Positions 10,819-21,233 of a stretch of DNA of 64,000 nt are shown here, piece by piece (position 1 is the first letter of the stretch; every line of letters starts with the position of its first letter). The notes beneath the pieces were generated by a model. That model saw nothing but the letters and a program-made list of their open reading frames with translations, searched no databases and was not told where the DNA came from. The position numbers and the translations under genes are program-made. The DNA comes from Malus domestica. Lineage: Eukaryota > Streptophyta > Magnoliopsida > Rosales > Rosaceae. The stretch covers positions 28,697,501-28,761,500 of the forward strand of contig NC_091661.1 of assembly GCF_042453785.1 (NCBI RefSeq). The letters are read 5' to 3'.

Positions 10819-10990
10819 GAGAGATTTTTCAATGTGACCCATATACGAAATGGTACATCACGTGTCACTATACAAATGATGAGATATGTGTGTTAAAAAG
10901 TTAATAACTTAAAAAATGCAATTTCCCACCACTTATATAAAAACACGTGATGTACCACTCGTGTTTTGGTTACAATGAAAAATTTCTCGA
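10819..10990. mobile_element. MITE with about 45-bp terminal inverted repeats
   Basis: The left end GAGAGATTTTTCAATGTGAC, continuing to GGTACATCACGTGT, is matched in reverse complement by the right end, which reads ACACGTGATGTACCAC, continuing to CATTGAAAAATTTCTC with small differences. Total length is about 170 bp with no coding capacity. Target-site duplication was not resolved. Confidence 0.6.
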
Positions 10991-11242
10991 GGGTGTGAGG
11001 GTAAGTTCAGATAAGTTAGGTGGATGTTTTCAGCAGGGATCAGTGTTCAACAAATAATGGGGTGTTATTAAAATCAGCCTTCTAGTCTCCACTAGCAATT
11101 AAGCCCCGCGCGATGCCGCAGGTTTTAACACCGTTTAAGGTCATATTATTTTACATATAATATGTTTACACTGAGAGAGACTATTTTAAAGTGTTATTTA
11201 CAAAGAGATGATACTATTTACCAACTCAAATCACACTGACGG

Positions 11243-11759
11243 TGTTTGTACTATACTTGACCAATCCCGAAACTACCGAGTACCGGTCAACGTTATACCG
11301 TCAAGGACCCAGAAGAGCTTCCCTTCAACCAGGAGGCCAATCACAATGCGACACGTGTCGACATCAGAAGCCAATCACAGCACGACACGTGTCAACATCA
11401 TAAGCCAATCACAACACGACACGTGTCAATGTTATAACAAAACTAGAAACCCTCTTCTATAAATAGGGATCATTCTCATACAATAATCTCTAATGTCATT
11501 TTGTACTAAACTATTCACTAGAACTCACAAAAGGAGAGCTTGAACCTATGTATTTGTGTAAACCCTTCACAATTAATGAGAACTCCTCTACTCCGTGGAC
11601 GTAGCCGATCTGGGTGAACCACGTACATCTTGTGTTTGCTTCCCTGTCTCAATTCATTTACGTACTTATCTTCACTAGTGATCGAAGCAACCAAGCGAAG
11701 GTCACAAAACCTGACACTTTCTGTTGTATCAAAGTCCTCGCTGATTTTGTGCATCAACA
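11243..11759 (+). repeat. 5' LTR of the TRIM-like element
   Basis: 517 bp. Contains three tandem units of about 34 bp, each with GCCAATCACA and a GACACGTGTC palindrome (CACGTG cores at 11352, 11386 and 11420), then TATAAATA at 11458. The arrangement looks like a U3 promoter. Confidence 0.85.
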
Positions 11760-12018
11760 TTTGGCAAGCCCGAAACTACAAGTAAGCTTCAAGTGAAATT
11801 GATACATTACCTTGTGCATCTTCATCAGTTAAAGATACCACCCCTGGATGGAGGAAAAGTACTTCCAGAGAAGATGCCACATCTACATATGAGACAGATA
11901 AGGCAAGTGAAAATGATACCACACCTCGGTACTTAGAAGTTTCATGATTACTTAGCGACTTGGATCTTGCAAGTCCCCAACCGAGGAGCTTCCCTCACTC
12001 GGGAGCTTAAGGGAGCAC

Positions 12019-12535
12019 TGTTTGTACCATACTTGACCAATCCCGAAACTACTGAGCACCGGTCAACGTTATACCGTCAAGGACCCAGAAGAGCTTCCCT
12101 TCAACCAGGAGGCCAATCACAATGCGACACGTGTCGACATCAGAAGCCAATCACAGCACGACATGTGTCAACATCATAAGCCAATCACAACACGACACGT
12201 GTCAATGTTATAACAAAACTAGAAACTCTCTTCTATAAATAGGGATCATTCTCCCACAATAATCTCTAATGTCATTTTGTACTAAACTATTCACTAGAAC
12301 TCACAAAAGGAGAGCTTGAACCTATGTATTTGTGTAAACCCTTCACAATTAATGAGAACTCCTCTACTCCCTGGACGTAGCCGATCTGGGTGAACCACGT
12401 ACATCTTGTGTTTGCTTCCCTGTCTCTATTCATTTACATACTTATCTTCACTAGTGATCGAAGCAACCAAGCGAAGGTCACAAAACCTGACACTTTCTGT
12501 TGTACCAAAGTCCTCGCTGATTTTGTGCATCAACA
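12019..12535 (+). repeat. 3' LTR of the TRIM-like element
   Basis: 517 bp and nearly identical to the 5' LTR, which implies a fairly recent insertion. The second of the three CACGTG palindromes is changed to CATGTG. TATAAATA lies at 12234. Confidence 0.85.
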
Positions 12536-14460
12536 GACAGTATGCTTTTTGAGCAAATTCTCGACAAACTTGAACAGTGAAATGGACAAATCAATAGGTC
12601 ATAGGAGATGAATGAAATTTCAAATTAATTTACCATGAATGGATTAATGAAGAATCAATAGAAACGGTAAACATGGTAGTCATACATATTAGGAAGCTAT
12701 CCATCTATAAGCCAGCCCTCATTAATTCATCCGCTTCCACTATTCTTCTAGTGACTGATAAAGAAAGCGAAGCTGCCAGCTCTGCTGTAGTTCCTGTAAG
12801 TACTCCCTTACCATATGAGCAATAAAGTCTTTTAAAAGGAATCCTAATTTTCTCAACATAAAAGAAAACTATAAAAGCATTACTAATGACTATATCTGCA
12901 ATCATGTTGGTATTGATAGACTTGCATGTTTTAATTTATTGCCATTGTCATAAACTTGGTGTTTTCCTAAAGTATAGTGCTTCAAATGTTGAAAAGTTAA
13001 CATGGTTTTCACACAGTAAGCAGACAACTTCAATCTACATTTCCTTCCATAATGCACTATCAATTAAAGTCCTACTCAAGACTAAAATTAAAAATCCTAT
13101 TTATACAATGCCAAAATATGCAGATATTCAAGTTGAATAAAGGGTTTATTTAAAAACTAATATTACTATTTTCTTAATTTATACAATGCCAAAATCAAAT
13201 ATGCAGATATTCAAATTGAACAAAAGGGTTTATTTAACAACTGATATTACTATTTTCTTAATGAGGTGTGAAGAAATAGCTATTGATTTGGCAAACAATG
13301 AAATGAATGCTATTTAAAAACTGATATTACTATTTAGAGTGCCTTACTTTTCAATATCTATTTTCTTAATGCTAGAATTTAGAGTGCCTTACTATTTTCT
13401 TAATGAGGTGTTAATGAGGTGTGAATAGTATTCAAATATCTATTTAGAGTGAGGCACTCAATATCTATTTTCTTACTGTTCAATATCTATTTAGAGTGCC
13501 TTACTATTTTCTTAATGAGGTGTGAATAGTATTCAAATCACTATAATATCTCAAATCATATTGAACAGTAAGGCACTCTAAATTCTACTTCTTAAAAACT
13601 CCTTTTGATTTGGCAAACAATGAAATGAATGCTAAAATGAGTTGTGAAGAAACAACTATTGTATTATAAGTCACTTCTAGCAGTTAAACGAATTATATCA
13701 AAACTGGATGATTTCTCACATCTAGAAACATGAAATAATTAATGTTAGAAATACTAATCAAAACGTGTTCATACCAACAAGCAAAATTGAAATCACTAAT
13801 CTGTATATTATAATAAAGTAATGAAGTTTTGAATATATTTATGTTTATTGCAAACTCAAGTACAACACAATCAAAGATAAATGGAGTCCAAATCCTAACC
13901 TTGGTCCACAATCATTTCAACAATATCATATGAAAAAGCCAGATCAGACTTGTTCGAAAGAGTCAGCACTCTCCTTGTATTCATATAACTTAAAAACATC
14001 TGCCATATCAATGTATGTATCCATTTTAGTTTCTATTATCTACACATTTGACTTAAGATATGCTAATATTACTGTCAATTGAAAATCGAAAAATTTCAAG
14101 CATATGAGAATTGGCCAATGCAACACTGAAGGTCCCCTCAGACTGAACAGAAAGCTTATTCCAAGAAGTTACCTTATTTTTTGAATGCTTATTCTTTACA
14201 TATAATAAGTCAGTAACCAAAGTCATCACAAAATAACACTCTCTATCATAATTAAAATAATAATATAATAGTAATAATAGCAGAAGCCTTGGCCCTGAGC
14301 ATGCTGCTTGGTAATATGCATTAGTTGGCCCTGAGCATGCTGTTAGTTGGTTATATGTATCAATTGTCAGTCGTTCATATGTTGATTGTAAATTTTTTAT
14401 TGTTCAGTGATGTCATGTTTACAAATGGAATTAATTGAAAATTGAGGAGAACTCTTTCTC
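12536..14460. repeat. AT-rich DNA with scrambled short repeats
   Basis: No gene is seen. Between 13140 and 13620 several short strings recur in direct and inverted orientation: TTTAGAGTGCCTTACT (about 13335, 13380, 13490) and its inverse AGTAAGGCACTCTAAAT (about 13566), TTCTTAATGAGGTGTGAA (about 13256, 13510), and GATTTGGCAAACAATGAAAT (about 13285, 13608). The pattern fits piled-up MITE remnants. GGCCCTGAGCATGCTG is repeated at about 14291 and 14327. Confidence 0.55.
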
Positions 14461-15906
14461 AACTACAAAGGATGAAATAAATGAAACAAAAACTAAATAG
14501 AAATAATTTTGCTTGTCCCAAAACAAATTTTGGATCAAAGCACAATGGAGAAATATGAAAGGAAAACTAACTACTTGTACTCAATTGTTTAGGTGGGTGC
14601 CCCAGAAGTGGAGAGATTTTCCAGGGCATTTCAAAGATACCCAAATTTCAATATTATTATGGATCAAACAATGCAATGAACACACACATTGCATATACAA
14701 TGAGGACATTACAGAGTACATGATCATCGAGAGAGACCAACAAAGGCGATTGGTTACTTGACCAAGAAATATATCGAATCAAAATTCAAATGGAAGGCTT
14801 CACATCAACCGACATAAACAACTAACAATCCAAGGGTACTGATATAGCTACAACGGGAACGACTCCAAAACCCAGAACTTCAAACGTAAAATTAAAAAAA
14901 TTCATCAAAATTTGACTACAACCCAATTATATTAAATCACAAATTTGATGCATATTTGGACATGAAAGAGATCTAGAAGGTACCTGAGGTGATGGACAAT
15001 GGTTTGAGACCAACCTTGATGTTGGACGTTGCCAGAATTGTCTGATTCATGTCGGAAAATTCAAACTCGAACCAAGCTCATAGGTTCTAGGGAGATGATG
15101 TTGTGAAAAGCGTGTCAATTTCCCCAAGAAAAAGCGGAAATCTACAATCGGACACACGAAAAGAAGAAAATGATGAACTATTAAAGCAAAAAACAAAATG
15201 TTGAGAGAGATGAGAACGGACCTTGGAATCGAGGACACATGGGGGAATTCCGCCGAAGGTTGGAGTGGAGGAGGAGCAGAAGGATGGGTGGTGGGTGGTG
15301 GGTGGTGGGTGGCGTCTTCCTTCGTCTTCATCCAAGGTAAGAGAGGGCAGCTGTTTTCGTATGCCCTTTGAGCAGAAGGTTTTCACTGGAAAGGTAGTCG
15401 AATAGGAAGGAAGAAGTGAGGAGGAAGGGGAGTGCGATCTCACGTGTCAAAAGGAATGTGGCAGACTTGTAATAACACAAAATGAGCAAAGGTAAAACAG
15501 GAAGAACACTGTGTTTATAAACAATGTTTCAGTTGATTTTGACTTTTAGTATAGATTGAATTTAATTGAAACTTCCAAACAATTATGCATGGGTTTCATA
15601 AAATATATTAATTGGTTCACAAGTTGGGCAACAAACAATAAGAATCGGCTGCGCAACTTGACCTTGACAATTTAATAAATAAAGCCTTTTGTTTTTTCTG
15701 TTTTTCTTCTTTTTGTGAAGAAAAAATTTATTAAAAATGAAGAATGAAAAACGCGTTACTTCGTTGCCATTGAATTTCCGATTACATTACTGGAAGAAGA
15801 CATGAGAACACACATAAAGCATTTCTCTTTCGTTTTGGGTATATCCTTTTTTTTTTTTGGGTATCAAATTTCAACTGATGTTTTATTTTTTAAATATATT
15901 GTTTGG
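14461..15906. other. Gene-free stretch with a short G-rich tandem repeat
   Basis: Open frames on the minus strand here (about 15047-15443) are proline/serine-rich and caused by low-complexity sequence. GGTGGTG units are repeated tandemly at about 15285-15312. I recognise no gene or transposon family. Confidence 0.5.
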
Positions 15907-16762
15907 CGGGTTAATTACACATGCACGCATGAGGTTTCTTGTATGTTCACAAAACCCCCTCAATTTTTGAACATATCACTAACACCCTTTGACGTTTTAA
16001 AATTATTTCACAAAACCCATTTTATTAGGGTTCCATTAATTTTATGGAAAACTAACGAAAAGTTCAAAAAAACTTATCTTTTAACAAAAAGCCCTTTTTA
16101 AAGGTATAATGAATAGTATCAATTAAAAGTAAAAATGTGGTTTTTCGTTAAAAATAAATAGTAACGGGAGTGTTTTGTTAAAACTCCCTTAATTTTATGC
16201 TGACGTTAACATAAAATAATTTTGAAATGGCCAAACACCTTGATTACCAATCTCCTAAGTTGAATAAAATGGCTTCTCCGCTATCTTCTTCGATTTGTCT
16301 CTGAATCCAACACTAAACCGACAACGGGTTTTCTATAGAGTTCTTAAGGTACCTAATGGTGGTGTGAATAAGTTGTGCTTGTTTATGCAGGAGAAGATAA
16401 ATGATGAGATTTTGATTGATGTTAAAAAGTTACTTGGAAGAGGCTTTCCTCAATTGATTTTGATGAATGAATTTTAAATGGATTTGATAAAGAAATTCAA
16501 GAAAGCGGAGAAGACACTGACAGGAGAAATTATAGTGTAGTACAGTAGAGATTAAATTCCACTTGTGTGATAACATGACACATGACAGAATTTGAAATGA
16601 AGTATCACAAATAACAGTATTTATCCACAGAAAGATCGAAGAAGAGCACAGAGAAGACAGAGTCGATGATTGGTAAATCGGGGTGTTTGTGATATGTTCA
16701 AAACCTGAGAGGGTTTTGTGAAAACACAAAAAAACTTGAAGGGGTGTATGTGTAATTAACCC
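15907..16762. mobile_element. Long-terminal-inverted-repeat DNA element
   Basis: The left end, GGGTTAATTACACATGCA and on to TTTGAACATATCACTAACACCC, is matched in reverse complement by the right end, which finishes in GTGTAATTAACCC, over roughly 85 bp. The flanks ATTGTTTGG and ATTGTTGAC could be a decayed 9-bp target duplication, which with long inverted repeats would suggest a Mutator-like element, but this is weak. The interior (16100-16680) encodes nothing I recognise. Confidence 0.55.
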
Positions 16763-16868
16763 ATTGTTGACCTGGCCGGACTTCCATTTTATTAATATTT
16801 CATGCAGAGATCGGACCAGTATCCAGCGGTTCTTTGTTTAGGGTCCAAAATCGATATTGTGCCTGTTA

Positions 16869-18143
16869 ATGGCCTCTTTTTCTACTCCTCCTCCTCCTCC
16901 TTCTTCTTCCCGTGGTCGTTGGATTTATGATGTGTTCATTAATTTCGGGAGCGAAGACACTCGCAAGATCTTTATCGGCCATCTTTACAAAGCGCTGGAG
17001 CAGAAATCAATCAAAACCTTCATTGATGGCGATGATCCGGATCTCTTGACAACTATCCAAGTGTCAAAGATCTCGATTGTAGTTTTTTCTAAAAACTATG
17101 CTTCTTCTTCCACGCGGTGCTTAAAACAACTTGTTCATATCCTAGATCATATGGATCCAGAGAAGCATATAGTGGTGCCCATTTTCTACCAAGTAGATCC
17201 GTCTCATGTTCGTAAACTCGCGGGAAGTCTTCAACCTGATCACGGTTCTAACGCCAGCATCGAAGAGATGCAGAACTGGAGGTCCGCTCTAACTAAAGCC
17301 GCCGGTATATCTGGCTGGGATTCACAAGAGTCTATGTAATTTTGTTTAGCTACTTTCTTTGTTTGAGATTTTCATAGTATTTATTCTGTTGGTATCACAA
17401 TATTTTGTGTACGTGTTTTACTAGAATATATATGGCTTTACGGCTTATGGAGATTGTGCAATACTGTTTTTCAAATTCCACAGGGATGATGCCAAGTTTA
17501 TTGAGGACATTGTGCAAGATATTTTTAGTAAATTGCTCCAACTCAGCAATGTTTTCATCAATTTTAGAGGTGAAGACACTCGCCTCAGTTTTGTCGCCCA
17601 TCTCCACAAAGCTCTGTATCAGAAAGCAATCCACGCCTTCAGCGATCTTGGAGAGCTTAATAAAGGCGATGAGATTTCGAATCTCTTCAACGATATTCAA
17701 AAATCAAGTATTTCGATCGTAATTTTTTCCAAAGGATATGCCCAATCCACATGGTGCTTGAGAGAACTGGTCGAAATCCTGGAATGTGTGGACAGAAAAA
17801 TTCAGAAAGTGTGTCCCGTTTTCTATGGAGTATCTCCATCTGAAGTTCGTAAAATCACCGGTCCTTTTGGGGATGCTTTTTATCGATACAATGACAATTC
17901 TCGCTTCGACGTGGAAGAGGTGAAGAGATGGCGCTACGCTCTCACTAGAGCCGCCAATTATAGTGGATTTGATCGCATTCATTCCAAGTAATTTTTCTCT
18001 ACAAAATGTTAATATTTTTAAGTTCTAATTTTGGCCTTTTCAATCCAAGTATACTATTTTCCATATTGCACAGGAATGATGCCGAGCTTATTGAGAAAAT
18101 TGTACAACACACTTGGAGAGCCTGCCGTGACTTCGACGTTTAA
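16869..18143 (+). CDS. Intact tandem TIR-TIR protein (no NB-ARC, no LRR)
   Basis: Three exons are inferred: 16869-17335, 17484-17987 and 18074-18143, GT-AG, phase 2 at both junctions, giving 346 residues. The ATG at 16869 is the first in frame, followed by a proline/serine-rich leader. TIR 1 (residues 17-150) has YDVFINFGSEDTR, ISIVVFSKNYASS, VVPIFYQVDPSHVRKL and NWRSAL. Its usual catalytic glutamate is glutamine (CLKQL, Q87), and the loop after FIDG is shortened. A linker typical of the start of TNL exon 2 follows (DDAKFIEDIVQDIFSKL, 157-173). TIR 2 (177-318) has FINFRGEDTR, ISIVIFSKGY and CLRELVEIL with glutamate kept (E250), but its first strand (YDVF) is partly lost. Exon 3 repeats the linker (NDAELIEKIVQHTW) and ends after 22 residues. 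TIR domains oligomerise and cleave NAD+; a role in immune signalling is inferred. No stop or frameshift is seen. Splice sites are predicted. Confidence 0.8.
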
Positions 18144-18770
18144 CATATCTTGAATTGGAGCTTGCAGCCGACTGTAATCAAATACCAGAGCTTTTCAGCA
18201 AGTTTAAACTACATGGATGAACAATAAATCACAGCTTTGGAATAGTTTCAACTTTCAATAATTTCGTTGAGGGATATTGTGGGTTTCATTGCTTTTGAAT
18301 AAATAAATTTCTGTAAAACCGTATATGTCAATAAGATGCTGTTATCAAGGACATTCATTGACTGGCTAGGCCATTCAATAGAATATCCTGAAAGCGTGTT
18401 TTTAGGGAGGCGAACTTCGTCCTGTAGACAAATCCCAATTTTATGATCGTACCATTACGATTGCGGCATGAAGTGCTTATTACATCTTTGATTGTATGAG
18501 TGCGAGTGTGGTAGGGGATTTAGTTTGTAACGGGTTGTGTGGTTGTACTCTTTTCTTTCTGTATCAGAAAAAAGAAAAATTGCCAATAAGGGTCACTATT
18601 ATGATGACAATATGGCAAATTTGACATGTCTCAAATGTCTAAATCTCTTTGGCTGCTAAAATCTAAGTTTCCTGAGAACTTTTGGAATTTATTAGAAGTG
18701 GAGTTTGACAACGACAGGGGTATTCTACACTCGTAATAACTACTCACGCCCTCCATTTTACCTTTGTACA
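18144..18770 (+). other. 3' UTR and downstream of TIR-TIR gene 2
   Basis: AT-rich, no further gene. Contains TTTTGAATAAATAAATTTC near 18292, a plausible polyadenylation region. The sequence continues across the retroelement at 25345. Confidence 0.45.
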
Positions 18771-21233
18771 TGACACGCCCAGACCCTGATATTCCTTAAA
18801 TACCAGGATAGACACGTGCTGGCCGACACCCGAGGGTGACGAAAACCATTAATTGATACAAAAGCTAAGAATAAGAAATAAATACGGGTTATAAATTTAA
18901 AAACAATGAGTTAATAATTTAGGAACGTGCTCAGAGCATACAACTAAACCTAATCACTAAAAAGAATTAAGATAAAATTTAATGAATAAAGAAGTGGGTC
19001 CTACATCGAGAGGACTCAAATATGCTGCTGCGGAAGTGTCTTGACGCCGGGATTAGGTGCCTTGATTCTGAGTCCTGAATGGGGGCACAAAACAAAGGTG
19101 AGTGGACCAAGTTTATATATATAATAATAATAATAAAACAGTTATCAACATACTAACCCTCAAAGTTTATATAATGAAAACTACTAGCATAATAAATGAT
19201 GGATTTAATAAAAATCCTAGCATGCCAAAAATATCTCAAAAGCCATATCGCGGAAATCAAACAGTAAACGCATCATAAATCGTCTCGTAAGCGCGGTGTG
19301 CTGCTAGTAAGATCACCGAATAAATATAACTCCCGGCCCAATGCCTGCTCCGTGGTCTCTGCGCCCGTAGCCAGAGATTACCAACTCCCGGCCCAATACC
19401 TGCTCCATGTCCCTCAGCCCGTAGCTAGGAATTATTTCTCCCGGCCTAAATGCCAACACCAGTTCCTCGCCCCAGGCGGCATAGTGTCTACTAGGTACGC
19501 ACAAATAGTTACGTCTCTCTTAAATAACCACTTCATAGCATAGGTTACCGATCATCGTCTACACTATAAAGAGGGGTTCAAAAACATGTTCTAGCATCCT
19601 ATCGTCATCTATCATATAGTCTACCAGTTCATGGTTTTTATAGAAAATACGATATATTAAAATATAGCTCAAAATAGGCTAACAATTAATTCCTCACTAA
19701 AACACGAGACGATAATCAATATCTTAAATCATCAGGCTTCACATAAATCAAATCATAAATTCGTAGGCATGCTAATCATTTATGCAATTACTATAAAATC
19801 ATGTAATTTTAGAAAGGGTCCACTCACAGTACTTAGTTGCCAAAAGCTGCGCCACTAGCGAAGATGGAAACGTCACAATAATTGCCCCTAAGCACATTAA
19901 ATGGTACAATTAATAAAACTATATAATAGCAATTGAATTTTGGAAAACGGACATTGGAAATGGATTCAGAACGTCGAATTACCTTAAGAAGGATCCCGGA
20001 CGAAAACCCAAAAAGTCAACCCTAAAGTCAACGTTGATCGAGGGTCAACGGTCAAATTAGGTCTAACGGGTTTTAGGCTTGAAATCCGGATTAGGGTTTA
20101 GGTTAAATAGGATTAGGACCTATTGGGTTTTGAACTAAATAAAATAAGGGAATTGGGTTGGATGGGTTAGGCCCTAATAGATTTTAAGAACCTAGGGTTT
20201 TTGGGTTAAAAGGGTTTTAGGGTGAAAAAGGGTGGTCTGGGCTTAAGCCCAAACTCACACACAACACACACATACTCACACATTACACAAACCCTAAAAC
20301 GCGCGCACACACACAGGCTGCACTAGGGCAGCCCTCACAACACTTCACAAAGGCCCTAAGGCCTTATTAAAGGGCTGGGCTTAGAGCCCCTTAACCAAAA
20401 ACCGGCCCAAGGCCATTCTAAATAAGGCCCGTGGCCTTTGGGGTCTTTAAAACAAAATAACTTAAAAATAAAAGGGTGTGGGCTGGGTTACTGGGCTAGG
20501 CCCGGGGGTTCTAATGGCCTGAAAGGCCTTGTTGCTGAGGAAGAAGGCCGGAGATTCGGCCGGAAAACTACCCGACTTTAAACGGCCATAACTTTGTCAA
20601 TACTCAACGAAATCAAGCGAGAAAAAAACGAAAGTTGTATCCCTTGAAGAGACAAAGAGAATGGTACCTCACACGACATCTAACTCGCTGTGGTTTGGCC
20701 GGAAATTTCCTCGAAAGCCTCGGAGGTCGCTGGAAACTGGGTAAGATTCAAATGAGTATAACTTCTTCAATACTCAATGAAATTGAGTGAAACCAAAAGG
20801 CAAGTTATAGTACTCGACGAGACGAAGAGATTGATACCTTGCACGCCGGCCAACTCGCAGTGGTTTGGCTGGAAATGGCCTCGAAAGCCGTCGGACTCGC
20901 CGGAGGTTATTTTCTTGGTTTCGCCGAATTGCGCAGAGGCAAGAGGAAGAGGAAAGGGACGAGGTTTAGATGGTGATTGTGTCTTCCTCGAGCAGGGAGT
21001 GCAGCTGGGTGTGAATGTGATCATAGAGAAGAGAGGAATAGAAGTATACGGGAAAGGGAAGAAGGAGAGGAAGAAAGAGAGAAGAGGGCTCGGGGACAAA
21101 ATCAGGGGGGTGGGTCCCCTTGGCTCACCATTTAAGACCAAAAACAAATTTTAAAAGGAAGATAAATTCCCAAACTTGATGAAAATACAAAAATACCATT
21201 TATGTACAGTAAATCTCAGGACGGGTTGTTACA
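18771..21233 (-). repeat. 3' LTR of the LARD-like element (2463 bp)
   Basis: Complete LTR, TGACACGCCC to GGGTTGTTACA on the + strand. Contains three imperfect direct repeats around CTCCCGGCCCAAT (19330-19450) and a GA-rich end. Open frames of about 125 codons on both strands near 20770-21150 are low-complexity by-products. Confidence 0.93.

Larger units (their letters stand above)
11243..12535 (+). mobile_element. Small non-autonomous LTR retrotransposon (TRIM-like)
   Basis: Two direct repeats of 517 bp, each starting TGTTTGTAC and ending GCATCAACA, flank only 259 bp of non-coding DNA. The flanking 5-mers are GACGG (left) and GACAG (right), a plausible target duplication with one change. A purine-rich GGAGCTTAAGGGAGCAC precedes the 3' LTR and could be the polypurine tract; I could not identify a standard primer-binding site after the 5' LTR. 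There is no gag or pol, so it would need another element's enzymes. Orientation is taken from the TATAAATA box and purine tract. Confidence 0.85.

Noticed and set aside
15047..15443. Overlapping proline/serine-rich minus-strand frames
   Set aside because: Driven by a G-rich simple repeat (GGTGGTG) and CT-rich sequence, with no splice context or domain.
20767..21154. Open frames of about 125 codons on both strands, repeated at 24883-25260
   Set aside because: They lie in the two LTRs of the same retroelement, are lysine/arginine/glutamate-rich or proline/serine-rich shadows of GA-rich DNA, and have no domain motif.
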